NCBI RefSeq assembly: GCF_014805625.2
Contig: NW_023998417.1
Coordinates: 8,306,680 to 8,370,679, forward strand
DNA from: Glossina fuscipes
Taxonomy: Eukaryota; Arthropoda; Insecta; Diptera; Glossinidae
Direction: 5' to 3'
Length of the DNA stretch: 64,000 nt
In this document: piece by piece, positions 51,200 through 63,934 of the stretch
How positions within the stretch are numbered: the stretch's first letter is position 1
Layout: the number at the start of each line of letters is the position of its first letter
Translations under genes and position numbers: made by a program
The notes under the pieces: model-generated
Database searches by the model: none
What the model was told of the DNA's origin: nothing
Seen by the model: the letters and a program-made list of their open reading frames with translations, nothing else

Positions 51200-51893
51200 T
51201 TGTGGATAATGCAGCAGATATCTTGTCCTTCATATATGTTACTCAGTCGATGGCGAATGTTGTAATGTTAAATTTTCCATTGTGCAGTAACTTGGTTGTG
51301 CACTTTTTTTCTTTATATGCTTTTTTTTTTTTTATTTTTTTTTATGTATACTTTTCTGTTTGTGTAATTGACAGCCTAGCATGGTAATGGTAATTATATT
51401 TATGATGTTGTGATGAGTCCAATGGTTCATTGCATTGAATCCGACCGAATTGTATTGGGAATGAATGGCTAAAATAAAACAAAACGAAAAAGAAAAAAAA
51501 AAAAAACAAAAAAAAAAAACAGAGGAAATCGCAAACAATCCAGCCATCACATCCAGCAACTTGAATGCTGTAATATTTACATGGATTTTATGCATTGAGT
51601 CTATAAAATGATTTATCGCATGTAATTATTTTTAATTAAATATGTTTTCGTAATTGGTATTATTAATGAAAGCACATGTTTTAATATCGTTTCATATAAT
51701 TATATGAGAAAAACAAATTTAAATTTGCATAGACATCTACATGACAGCCTATGCGATGCAAAGGGGACGGAAGAATAACTTATAGCATAGTAATAATGCA
51801 TGTTTTGTTAAACTGATTTCTCCACATATTTTAAAAACGTTTTTAATTTTTCATCAACGGTTTACATCCTTGTTTACCTCCATTTACGACAAT

Positions 51894-51921
51894 TTGATTT
51901 GACTTGACTTGACTTGACTTT
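51894..51921 (+). repeat. (TTGAC)n pentanucleotide microsatellite
   Basis: About five units of TTGAC/TTGAT, ending TTTAC. Confidence 0.85.
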
Positions 51922-52485
51922 ACTCTTATGATTAAATGTTGTCTTCTTAAGCATTTATCCATGGAATACAAAGAATCCGAAATAAATGTAGAAAGTACAA
52001 CAGAGAGATCAGCTCGTAACCCCTAAGCTGATTACAAAAAAAAAAAAAAAAAAACTTTCTAATCGCATGACACTATTAGATTAATGCGATTGATTTCTCT
52101 TATTGATTGCTTACAATGTTTTGATGTCCACTCTTCTCGCGTATTTCGCATTTAATTAATTTAAAGAATTTTTGCATTATGCTCTTGCTGTGACCAATTT
52201 TCTCGGTTTATTTACTCAGTTTATTTACGTGAAAAAGCATTGCATTTTTTATATTGAAATAATATTTCAAGTATTCCGTTGATTAACGTCCTTATTATGA
52301 CTATAATATTATACAAACATTATCAGTTTATTAAAATATTAATGAATAATTAATGGTTTGTTTTAAAACTTAATGAATTTTAATGAACGCATGATTTCTC
52401 CCATGCTCTATATAGAGATCATTCGTTTTAGAGGGGAACAAGTTAATATAATTCGCTCTTAACGAAGTTTATTGAATATTTATTG

Positions 52486-52522
<37 letters not shown>

Positions 52523-53484
52523 TTTTAAACAAAATTAATTTTTTTTTTTTTTTTTTTGCTAATTTGTTGCTATTCATCACGCAGAAAATAAAATAAATTA
52601 ATTAAGATATACTCACCTGAAAACTTTTAAACAATATATAGGTAAACAGAATGATTGATATGAATTGCGATAGAGTCCTCTAAAATAGGGTTAACAGGTG
52701 CAATTTTTATATGGTTTCATCATAGAGTTTGTATAAATTAAAAACCGTGAAGGGTAGCATACCATCTTCATTTTATCAATCATTAGTTCGAACATTATAT
52801 GCGCTATGCTATGAGTTCTGTTTCCGCTTTTGCCAGTTTAGAGCATGATCAAGCAATTCGATCAATATGAATCCTCTCAAATGGGGTCCACAATCCTGTC
52901 AATAAAGATAGAACTAATAATTGCAAAGACCATGGTTGACATTCATCGTAATTTTGCTAATTTCACTTAGTTCACTTGGTTCACTTGGTTAGAACGATAT
53001 GGACACATCTCATCAAAGCAAATAATCGTTGGTATCGTATTAACAAAGCATACAGTTGGCTGCTGCATCCATTACGGGTTGGGGGGTCCGAAAATTTTGC
53101 CAAGTACAATACTGTAGTGCTCGAGATTTCCTATAAGTGATGATGATTCGTGTGATTCCTTTAATCTATAATATACTGAAACGAAGTGCAGTGTCAACAG
53201 TGTTACACTAAATGCATTCTATGAGCTCACAGAAAGACATCTGAAGATCTAGAAGTTTGTTCAGGACAGTAAGGACGTGCGCGAGAAATATTATATACAG
53301 AAATTCGATGGAGATGTAATGCCGGACAAGCAATGCTTTAGCTGAAAACTTTCTTTTAAAGGTGAACGCTAAAAAATTTCACTCTGATTACACTTGCTCA
53401 GATAATTTTATCATAATTACTCTACGCCATTTATCTTTAACATCTGTTGTACGATTTTTTTTTTTTTTTTTTTTTTTTTGTTGG

Positions 53485-53584
53485 NNNNNNNNNNNNNNNN
53501 NNNNNNNNNNNNNNNNNNNNNNNNNNNNNNNNNNNNNNNNNNNNNNNNNNNNNNNNNNNNNNNNNNNNNNNNNNNNNNNNNNNN
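53485..53584. other. assembly gap, exactly 100 N
   Basis: Exactly 100 Ns is the usual convention for a gap of unknown size. It follows a run of about 23 T. The true distance across this point, and any exon in it, is unknown. Confidence 1.
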
Positions 53585-53773
53585 GAAAAATGCTAAATTA
53601 ATTAATACCTGATTTAACAACAATTCAATTTTAACTTCTGTTTAAGGCAATTGAACGAGCGACAGAATACAAAAAAAAAAAAAAAAAAAAAAAAAACCCC
53701 TGGAGCCAATTTTTTAAATTCCTTAAAAAAAACTTATTTCGATTAAATTCAAATTTTTTTTTAAAGGGATGAA

Positions 53774-53809
<36 letters not shown>

Positions 53810-54666
53810 CTTGTTCGCCTTCTGGACAGTACAGTATTATTACGTTTCATTACATTGCTGTTTATTGATCTGACTGTCTGTGAGTGTGTGCGCGCGCTTG
53901 TTTAAAGTTCTAAGTGCGGCAACAATCTGTGAGCGTTATAAATACATTAAAACAGAAGTCTTTCATAAAAACGACTGTCCAACATGGAATTCAATCAGAT
54001 TAATGCTTGTTAATACTGTCGCCAATACATGTATGAACAGCGGGGGGAAATCTATATATACCAATATATATATATATATAGGAGATATATATATATATAT
54101 AGGAGATATATATATTTATATAGGAGAGAACAACAGGAACACAAAGTAATATCAGAAACAACAGTCCAACAACATTGGTTCGTATTGTAATTTTAAAACA
54201 TGCAAGGCATCAGTAACAGTAGAAGCAGAAGCGGCGGCAAGCAGCATCATCATCGTCATCAACATTGATGGTTACGAATCTCTATTTCTATGTTTAAATG
54301 GATCTGTGCTCATGGATGCATGTGTGTGTGTGTCTGTGTGTGTGTGTGTGTGTTTATGCAAGCGAATGCAATTGCACGAAGAGGACTGTTTTCTTTTGTT
54401 CTTTTTAGCTGTTGATTTTTTTTTTTCTTTTCTTTTTTTTTTTTTTTTTTTTGTTAAGAGTCTAGTTTATTGAAATGATTTTTTATACATATTTTTGTAT
54501 CCTATCTTTGCGCCAAACGCCAACAGTTGCAACTGGAATAATACTGCTGCATACACCCAGCAACCGTGTATCGAACGATTGATATGCTTATGCTCATATG
54601 TATTGAATTTATACACGTACATTAATAACATATGAGTGTATTTTAGTTTGACGACTATTTCTCTGG

Positions 54667-54699
<33 letters not shown>

Positions 54700-54901
54700 G
54701 ATTTATGTATAAAGGTAGATGTTACCGATAGGTTGCTTGATTGTTTTGTTACTAAAGCTGCGATTTCACTTCATAGGCTAGGTTTGGTTCCTTATACCCA
54801 CATACGTATGTATGCATACATATATATATATATATATCTATATCTATATATATATATATATATTCTTCTCTTGGCTCCTTACAATCACTTTCCATATACA
54901 G
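53585..54901. other. simple-repeat-rich noncoding stretch
   Basis: It holds an A run (53671-53696), a T run (53779-53809), the 21-bp TA/GGAGA repeat, a (TG)n tract (54320-54352), T runs near 54416-54452 and (TA)n at 54679-54700 and 54820-54863. A CAT/CAG-rich patch at 54200-54266 gives a 22-codon frame starting MQGISNSRSRSGG and ending in TGA, without splice support. Confidence 0.4.
54064..54127 (+). repeat. 21-bp (TA)n-GGAGA tandem repeat
   Basis: GGAGA occurs at 54081, 54102 and 54123, exactly 21 bp apart, separated by TA tracts. Because 21 is a multiple of three, the plus frame stays open and repeats YIYIGDI. Confidence 0.85.
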
Positions 54902-54916
54902 ATGCACACACTAAAG
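54902..54916 (+). CDS. candidate 15-nt micro-exon (MHTLK), frame-preserving
   Basis: A pyrimidine-rich stretch (TTCTTCTCTTGGCTCC and CACTTTCC) ends in TATACAG at 54895-54901. Fifteen bases later there is AAG then GTAAGTAG, a consensus donor (54917-54922). In phase 0, the phase in which the MBD exon ends, the bases read MHTLK with no stop. Length 15 keeps the frame whether the exon is used or skipped, as expected of a regulated micro-exon in the same transcript. Alternatively it is a chance pairing of two splice-like motifs, and conservation was not testable here. Confidence 0.35.
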
Positions 54917-55330
54917 GTAAGTAGTTGTATTCGTTTACACATACAGACATATATATATATATATATATATATAAATATGTATAAATATACCAACACATCA
55001 AAGCTGTTGAGTTTTTTGAATAGAGAAAAACTTTTGCCGTCAGTGTTTAATGTGCTTAAATGAGCATCAATGCTGTTTGTCGTTACTATTGTTGTTGTTG
55101 TTGTTGTTGTTGCTGTTGTTGTTGTATACGAGAGCAGGTGCTTTTTGAAGCGTGTTCATCTTAATTGATGAGGGATTTGTTTGTTTTGTCTTCATCTTCT
55201 TTTTCCACCTTTTTTTTTATATATATAAATTCACTTACATGCTTGACTATATATAGAACATTTCGATTCTTTATATGTTATTCGTATAACATTTTGTTAG
55301 TCGACGAGAGTGTATTGAAGACACATAAAA

Positions 55331-55361
<31 letters not shown>

Positions 55362-57931
55362 TTAAAAAAAAAAAAAAAATGTATAAAAAGTCATTTGCAT
55401 TTATTGGCATGCATATGTATTTGAAGTTGTATCTTTTTATTTTATGGCAGAAACAAACAAGTGATTATAATTGCACCTGGGAGGATTATTTATAGGTGTT
55501 AGAAGAGGTGGATACAACATACCGTACCTGTTATAAATATAGTCGACTGCTTTATGTCGCTGATAATATGCTTGCAGTTGAAAGAGAAGAAATAAAGTTT
55601 AATTATAATTTTTTTTTCTAAAGACAATGATGTATAGTTTTCTACAGTGATTAATTATTCTCATTGGCATTCTTAGGCAGGGAACATCGATGTTCAATGT
55701 TTATTAGATGTAGATAAAGAAAGAAAGAGAGAGAGAGAGAGTTGTCTGATGATCTCATTACATGTTTAATATGTATAGAGCAACATTAATCAATTGTAGG
55801 CTTTTTTTCCTATCATGATTCTGATGGTTGTGAGCATGGACTCTTTAGGAAAACCTTTGGTCTTTTTATTAATTAAATTTTTAATTCCATTTTTTTTTTT
55901 TTTTTTTGGTTTCTTATAATAAATTATCAGTTTTTTAATACAGGATTTTTTTCTTTTAATAGAATAAAACTGGAAGTTAGTAATGTCAGCATTGAAAGAG
56001 AAATCTCTGAAAGATAGATAATAGAAATTGACATCTAGGTGTGTACATGCAATGAAACTATGTCGTGTAATATTGTGTTTGTTGTGCTTCGATTATTGAC
56101 TGGGCATATTATAATTATTGTTACATAGCATAAAGCGTTTTATATGACATAGTGACAGTACGCTTTCATATCAGCTACGCCTGCCATTATATTTATCCGT
56201 TGAAACGAAAATTCTTTCATTATCTTTGCGTATTTTTACATCTACAGCTACATGGGGGGACAGAGTTGCGTGTGTGACATGGTTGTGGGGAATCATTGAA
56301 TTTGTTTTCCCATTTCTAAATCCCAGAATTCGAAGATGTATTCTTTAAAGATATCATCAGATATATATATGCTTCTAATTAATTTAACTACAATCGTCCG
56401 TCCATTGACTTTCTATTTTTCGAACTCTTGGTGATATTAAAAGTAATAAGAAAAAGCGATGTCTAGCTGTCAGTTGAGCTGCAATAAAGACGCAGTGAAT
56501 AATGAACAGATAAGGCATTAGGCTGTAACATCCCAACAAGAGTTTAGCTCTTTCTGAGCGCTTGGGGATGTTGGGGATACAGCGAAAGTTATCGATTTGG
56601 GTTTTTAAATAACCATAAACACTTTTTAAAGACATCTCTTAGTATCTTTAGCAGTTAGAAATGAACAGATAAGACATTAGGCTCTAACATCCCAGCAAAG
56701 ATTCAGCTCTTTCTCACCACTTGAAAATATTGAAGTTATTCAGTTTATATATAACATAAATAAGTCATTTTCTGTTTTTGTTTAAAAATTTCGAAAAGAA
56801 TGAAAAAAAATTCTAATAATAATTTCATGGGTAGCTATGTTTTTAAAAGGCGAAAGACCGAAATATAAAAAAAAAAATTTCTTGCAACTAATAAATTTCT
56901 GTCCCAACATATTGTGAAATATTCAAAGTAACTATTAAGCCAATAAAATAGAGCAAGTTTGTTAAAATATAAATTAAAGTTAAATACTCATTAGATAATA
57001 AACGAGCCTTGCTCTTTTTTTTTTGAGCCTTTCTTAGGTCTTCTTGGAATGCCAAGTATATCCCATTAGGTTCATTTAAATTATATACCATAACGACGGC
57101 GTTTTAATAAATATTTAAATGACATACCCTATTAAAAAAAAAAAAAGAAAAAAAAGAAAAAAAAAAAAACTATTCTAACTTAACCCATCAAAACTTATCA
57201 CAATTTTTGTTAACATACAAACTCACTAATAGTTAACATTCATTTTGACTTATGCTAATAAACAAATACGAATAAAAAAACAAACAAACAAACACCCGCA
57301 TACAATTAAGTTGCCGTCATTAATTATAAAATGTTATACTGCCACGCGTTTGCTGCCGTTTTTAATTAAATTAATCGCATTTCGCACAATACTCGCACAA
57401 CTTGACATGACATTCTCTGTAGATTCATTTCATTTGGTTTTGCTTTTCTGCTTCTATGGTGAGAAATGAAAATATATTTAACGTTGTACACATGCGCCAT
57501 TGCGCAACTAAATACCGTTGCTAGAAAATTTCAACAAAGTGCAACACTTACAAAAACTAATCGCAGCAATTTGTTAAAATGTCAGCTTTGTCTCTGGATA
57601 AATGCAAGTAAAATAAAGCTAATGTTACGGCAAACACCTCTTTTCCTATTAAACATAATATTTTATGCGCATATATATGCATAAACAAACACCATAACAT
57701 CAACCGCGATATATGAAACAAACACACATATAGCGTGCAAATGTGCAAATATCACTGTGATACTTAGTAAGACCTCCGGCTAACCATTCAGGTCGTTAAA
57801 CATTACTGCCTTCGATTGAACAACTAAGTGTGAAGTTTTCCTAATTTGAATTTTTTATTTTTTTTTCTACATTTTTTTTCTTTTCTTGGCTTTTTCTCTC
57901 TCTCTCTCCCTCTCTCTCTGTCTCTCAACAG
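54917..57931. other. AT-rich stretch with microsatellites
   Basis: It includes (TA)n at 54950-54972, TTG/CTG triplets at 55089-55125, A runs at 55328-55347 and 55362-55379, a GA tract at about 55720-55740, T runs at 55892-55908, and the repeat pair near 56.6 kb. It ends in an exceptionally long CT-rich tract (about 57851-57930). Confidence 0.4.
56501..56735 (+). repeat. diverged direct repeat pair of about 75 bp
   Basis: AATGAACAGATAAGGCATTA at 56501 recurs at 56660 with one change. Both copies continue through GGCT(G/C)TAACATCCCA and AGCTCTTTCT. The offset is about 159 bp. The similarity fades about 75 bp in. Confidence 0.75.
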
Positions 57932-58044
57932 AATATAAAAATATAAAAAATACCTATCGCGGTTCTTTAGTAAAAATCGTAAGAAAACTTGTAGTTAAGT
58001 TTATCGAGGGTATTAACACCAAAGAGTACATTTTTAAATTCTAA
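57932..58044 (+). CDS. candidate 3' coding exon, unknown protein
   Basis: A very long CT-rich tract ending TCTCTCAACAG (to 57931) is one of the strongest acceptors in the window. After two bases, 36 codons are open: they begin YKNIKNTYRGSLVKI, continue to EGINTKEYIFKF and end in TAA at 58042-58044. The peptide is basic and looks soluble. An internal GTAAGA donor at 57979 could end the exon in phase 0 after KI. The exon needs a 1-nt overhang from upstream, which the MBD exon does not supply, so it would not follow that exon directly. In AT-rich DNA 36 open codons can arise by chance. Confidence 0.22.
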
Positions 58045-58591
58045 GACTATGTTAAATAGTGTGTTCGTATATGTGTGCATTACTTTTTTTTTATGATGAA
58101 AAAATTTTTTTTTTTTTTTTTGGAAAGACACGAAAAATTCATAGCTTTAGCAATAAACTAAATTAAAGTGCTTTAGGTAGGTTTGAGGTTGCGCGCGCTA
58201 GTGCATGCAGTACAGTTTTCTGCATGATGTTAGACAACAGCATACAATAAGTTTCGCGATGGATAGGAAGCTTTTCATGCAACAACAACAACAACAATAA
58301 CTGCAATCCAATGCTGCTCTTCCACTTCCCTGATTCAATTATTGTCGTCTACTCTGAAGAAATGTTGTAAAAATGTTCGTTTTTTACTTCATTTAAAAGT
58401 TACGAGTTCGAAAGAGTAGAGAGAGCTTTTCAGCAATAAAATCATTGTTTGTATTTGTTGTTGTATCACTTTGTCTGTTTAACGTTTCTTTTATTTATTT
58501 ATTTTTTTTCTGTTTTTCGTACATATTTGTTGTCATTTAAATTTTCTATTTACTTTGCAAAAAGTTTTCTTTAATTAAGCAATCGTTTTAA

Positions 58592-58624
<33 letters not shown>

Positions 58625-61291
58625 TATGCGAAGAATGAATAAAATGTAGGCAAAAATCAGTTAACGTTTTAAGTGTTGTTGATTTAACTAATTGAAAAAT
58701 TTCAAACATGAAAAGTTTATACAGATTTTGAATAGATTTAATGATGTTAAAAAAAAATTAGTTAGTGATACAATTCGTTTTTCTTCCCAATCTCCTTTTC
58801 TAATGTTTATGTAAAAACATACACGTATATAAACATATGCGTGATCGCTACTAATAGTTTTATCCGCTAATGTAAATATCGTGTATTCTAAAATTTTTGA
58901 AAAAGTTTACGAGATTTTTTCTCCTGCAACAACATATCGTGAATGCGTATTAGTTTTAGAAGAGGATATTTCGGGAAAAATATACAAATTTATTATTTTC
59001 ATATGTTTGTCGTAGTATATGAATTCTATATTTAAAGACTTTCTTTTAAGGACAAAGTCAAAAGCCTCTTCATTGAACGGCATCATATGGTTTAAAGCTC
59101 TGCTCAAGACTTGTCACAAGACATCGATCAAGACAAAATTCAACTTCAGTAGGAACGATGTTTAGCGATCAGGGGGCCAGGGTTGTAGTGTATTACAGTT
59201 CAGCTAACATTTCGCGAGAAAGTTTTACAACTGAAAAATCCTTTTGTAGTATTTTTGGTCATAGAGGGATTTTTCTTTCCCTAATGATCAGCAGAATTGC
59301 ATTAATTGGTTGCTGACAGTGCCGGTCAGAGACGACTTCACTAGATTGGATTAGTTGGCTACTGATCTTATTCAATACAGGACGGGGGTGTGATGCCCTG
59401 AGGCATTTTCATTAGCGATCACGGAACCCCATGTAAAGAGTGTACTCTTTTTTATTCTTGACGCACTCCTTCTTTTCAGGAAGCTAGGAAGTCACTCTTA
59501 AAAAATGTGACTCTTTTAATGCTTTTTAGTGCCCAGAAAGACTCACGTTAGGCATAGCTTTTATTACATCAGTCAATCCAATATAATTTTATAAATTGAT
59601 TTATGGTTGACTGTCCCTGTGTCTTCATATATTAATGTGTTCAACTTATCGATCGAATCTTTGAGATATGTTAGCAAGAACGCTATTATAAATGCATTGG
59701 ATCGGGCCATTTTCATTATTTCCCGACAAAAGTCAGTAGTTTGCCATAAAAAGATTGGATCGGCCATGTTTCTGCACCCCATCTCTATATAATAAATTTA
59801 TTTCTAAAAAATTTAGTCAAATTTTTCGAATTTGATGATGAAACGTAGTCCAAAGTGTCGATGCGGTACATGAATTGGCTCTGGTATGTTTGGACCGTAG
59901 AGATCAATCTTCGCACTAGAACGCCTTATGAGAAGTAAGCTTTCTATCGGTTACCGTGTTTAATCTTTAGGTATTTTATGAGGAAGGTATGTGAAGAATA
60001 ATAAATTCTTGCCCTCCTGCTGTGTTTAGGCTAAGTGCGGTTAGGTTTTGTGGTCTTCCATAGACAGATTTCTCTAGTAACTAAGCAAGTGACCATTGTA
60101 ACGAAGTATGATTTGCGGTCCATTATAATGAAGATAAGTGAAATGTTTTATCAGGCGTAGTGGTGTAAGGTAATGGTCGGCTTGCTTGATTATTACTTTT
60201 TCAATTGTTTGCATTGACTTGACCTAAGCAATTATGCCATGATAGACAAGAAGTAAAATATATTTTCTGTCCGTGCTTGTTTGAGTTATCAAATCAAAAA
60301 TGTTAGAAACTAATACGATCACGATTTAAACGCAAGCTCTTCTCTAAACAAATGAAGAATCAATATATAAAGATAATCGCGAAATTCAGAGAGTAAGAGA
60401 TTAGATTTTTTTTTTTTTTTCTAATGCATTACATGTCTGTATGACTTTTGAACCTCGAATTTGCAAGTTATTGATAAAAGTATTTTGAAACTGTGTGATT
60501 TCTTTTGTTTATCGTAAATGTTTTTTTTAGAATCGAAAGAAATCAAAGCTGGTATCTGCCCTTCTTCGAGGATATCGAGGATCAATATTTATTCATATAT
60601 AGCGTTTAATAGATTCATTTGCGATTTTACCGGATTAAAATAATGAAATTTACACTGCAATGCAAGTGAGTTCAAGTGAGCTTAGGTTTCGTTAAGTGGC
60701 TTTATCGATTAAATAATAATTATAATTTTTCAATTAGCTATTGGGGAGAAATTTGTTGAAGAGATGAATATAACGAGGTCAATTTGCGTTTAGTTGATTT
60801 TTAATTTTATTCTTTCACACCATGTCCATCACTACATCTCCGTCTAACACATTATCTGAATACGTACATCTATATATATATATATATATAATATTTATAT
60901 ATATTGCGCTAATGCGAGGAACATTTTAATGATGCCAAGACCCTCGACTGTTGCAAATTAAAATATGTTTTAGCCTCTGTTAGTTTGCTATGCGTGCATT
61001 GCATAATGCGAGCAAATGTGTTGCAACCGAGAATATTGCCGGCTGTAAAACAACGAGAAGAATATAAAAATACTAACAAAGGCATTAAAAAGCGTATAAG
61101 CGTAAAAAGATATACATATAGACATACAGAAAAACAACATGTGTGAATATCCTCATAAATATGACCCACATTTTGGGGATTTTTTTTTTAATGTTAGTGT
61201 AAAACTATTATAAACACCATTAAAGTGGTAGAGAAAGGGGAGAAGAGTTGAAATAATTTAGGTTGTATGTGTTTACAAATGCAAAAAATAT

Positions 61292-61326
61292 GTATTCGTA
61301 TTCGTATTCATATTCGTATTCGTATA
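61292..61326 (+). repeat. (CGTATT)n hexanucleotide repeat
   Basis: About six units of CGTATT with one CATATT variant. Confidence 0.85.
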
Positions 61327-61376
61327 TCGTTAAAATGCTATTGTTATAATTTTCATTTTTGTTGTTTGTTATATGA

Positions 61377-61407
<31 letters not shown>

Positions 61408-61959
61408 GTCGTCGTTGCTGTTGTTATAATTGTTATTGTTGAGCTATTAAAGCGATTTTGTTGCTACTGCTACTACTAGTGCTGCTGCTGTTGCTGAAAG
61501 TGTGAAACAAGTGTTTTGATGCATTGTTTACGTACATAATGAATGAAGGGATGGATGGATGGATGGATAAATGCATGGATGAAGACTTTGCAAAGATTGT
61601 GTTTACGAAATGGTATATAAAATGCTAAATTAAAAGTTTATAAATGTGTTTGTATAAGAGCTTTTTCATATCATTCCATTACCAAAGAGTGGAACACTGC
61701 TAATATTTTTATAATATTCCCAACAACTAACAATTCGAGAAATTGCATATAGAAAGAATGCTTTCAAAATACACATATCATGCTCTTCATACAGCAGTGG
61801 CATTCTGGGGCAAATTATTATCTCGCAAATTCGGATGAAAAGTTATTTATACTTCTTCTTAGTCATTGCACTCAGTTTGGAATTTAAAGTAATCATGAGA
61901 TACATTCATTCATAATGTGTGTGAGCAAATAAGTTTAAAAGCTTGACAGATACGAATAA

Positions 61960-61997
<38 letters not shown>

Positions 61998-63882
61998 CTT
62001 TGCTTAATATTCACCTCTCATTCGTTCTTGTTAAATACCCAAAGGAAAATGAATAAAACTTCTTTAACAGAAGCTACAATATGGCGATTCTTCTCGGAAG
62101 TCCGTCTGTCCAGTAACAAACCGACTTTGAATCATATTGCGGCAACAATAATCCTATCCGGAGATTGTGAAAACAATCTAATGAAAACTACAACTCGATT
62201 GCACTGGGTGGAGGTCCTTCTTAAGTTTTTGAACACTCTCTAGCCTTATTTATGGTCTACCTTGCCAATAGTCAGCTCAACTATGTTGTATGCCTGCTCA
62301 TGAGAGCCTATTTTCGCTTTCTGTACTTCAAACACAGAACGTGTGTCCGTCAGTCCTGTGGGCCGGGAATACTTGGCCATGGGATCGACCGAAATAAAAA
62401 AAAAATGTAGCACATTGTCTTCAAGAATCTACGATCAATAGCGGAAGGTCGTATGAAACAAAGGCGATAAAAAAAGTTTAGCATACAAATTTTACACAAA
62501 CTTTTCCGTGAACGGTATTCAAATTAGCATCTTTGACGGGCAGCTATCTCACTATCTATTTAAACAATCCATAGTTCATATATGGAAAGTTTCAGATTTT
62601 GGTAAATTCATTCTCAAACTGGAAGACCATATAACTCTGCGGCGATATTATAAAGGACGAGTTTAAGGGTAGAGGTTTGCCTACCTAAAAGATCGTTAAA
62701 GACTGGTGTTGTGATTTGAATAACTTAACAGCCAATCAATTAAACGATATTTGGACCCTTCGATAATACATTTACTATTTTATTAATCATTCATTTTACC
62801 GAAAGCGTATTCCGCTAAGCTTTATAAAAGTCTCGAACATCTGGTGTCTAGGTTTTAATGAGTATTACTTTCCTATATTTGTTAAGAACTAATGCAAGTT
62901 ATTTAACATATTCAATGCGGTTTATAGCGTACTTAGGGTAAGGGTAAAAGTTATTATAACTTCATTAGTTAAATGATGACTGGCTCTTTATTCATTACTT
63001 TTATTTACTGACAGACCATCTAGACGTATTATGTGTTTTTTTATGAATATATAACAAAAAGGTTACGTTGATTAATTTAATACGGATTCGCTTATTATGC
63101 AATATTTATTCAAAGCTTAATTAATTTATTTGTAGAATTTGACGTATATTTTTTTTTTTTTGTTTTCTTGTTATATTATTAAATAAATATATTATATGAA
63201 TTGTATACGTATATAATATGTGTATACACGTCCCACACCTTCTTCTGATTTACATACGTATTTCGAAATATGTCATAATATCATTAAGTTTTTACCAAAA
63301 AAAAAAAATAAATAAAATAAAAAACAAATATAAGAAAAAAACAAAAATTAATTAACATTTTATTCATAAGCAAACATGAATTTCAATATAAAATGACTTC
63401 AAAGTCACCTTTATTTCTATTATTTTTGTTATAGGTAGATATTTATGTTTAGATATCATTCGATTATATTTATGTTTATATCATTCTCGCTCGGTGCTTT
63501 GCTTTGCCATTCAATGTATCTCACATGACGTGTTTGCAGACAATATAAAAAAATAATACACAAATGAGACAATATAATAAGAACAGCAACAACAACGACA
63601 ACAACAACAATAATAATAAAGATAAAAACATGGGACACAATGAGTGTCAAAAATAATTTGTTAAGTCACTGTATTTTAGATCAAATAGGGAACAAGCGTT
63701 TCTGTTTGTTTGTTCGTTCGGTTGTCGTTGATTTTTTTTTGAATTTGATTTTTATTTAAATTTGTTTTCGTTTTTTCAGTCTCACCGTCGTCTATTTATT
63801 GGTTGCTTTAACAAGCAGAATGTGTTAAAATCCACTTTTGTTTTTTTTGCTCTTAATATAAATTCGGTAATAAATTGAAATA

Positions 63883-63888
<6 letters not shown>

Positions 63889-63927
<39 letters not shown>
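63889..63927 (+). repeat. (TA)n microsatellite
   Basis: About 19 uninterrupted TA units, the longest pure dinucleotide tract near the right edge. Confidence 0.95.

Positions 63928-63934
<7 letters not shown>

Larger units (their letters stand above)
47541..53484. other. AT-rich intronic stretch downstream of the MBD exon
   Basis: No supported + strand exon. It holds (TA)n tracts near 50889-50910 and 51085-51192, T runs at 52490-52519 and 52538-52557, A runs at 49725-49740, 50008-50027 and 52036-52053, and a (TTGAC)n pentamer at about 51894-51921. Positions about 49255-49400 resemble an old dispersed fly repeat. A possible minus-strand exon at 50430-50499 is listed separately. Confidence 0.4.

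Noticed and set aside
52606..52622. Minus-strand TTTTCAG/GTGAGT junction resembling a ratchet point
   Set aside because: The upstream tract is interrupted by many A residues, so it does not meet the pyrimidine requirement.
61955..62243. A run of 35 followed by an 82-codon frame, possible retrocopy
   Set aside because: A retrocopy would have its poly-A downstream of the coding part on this strand, and the peptide is not recognisable.
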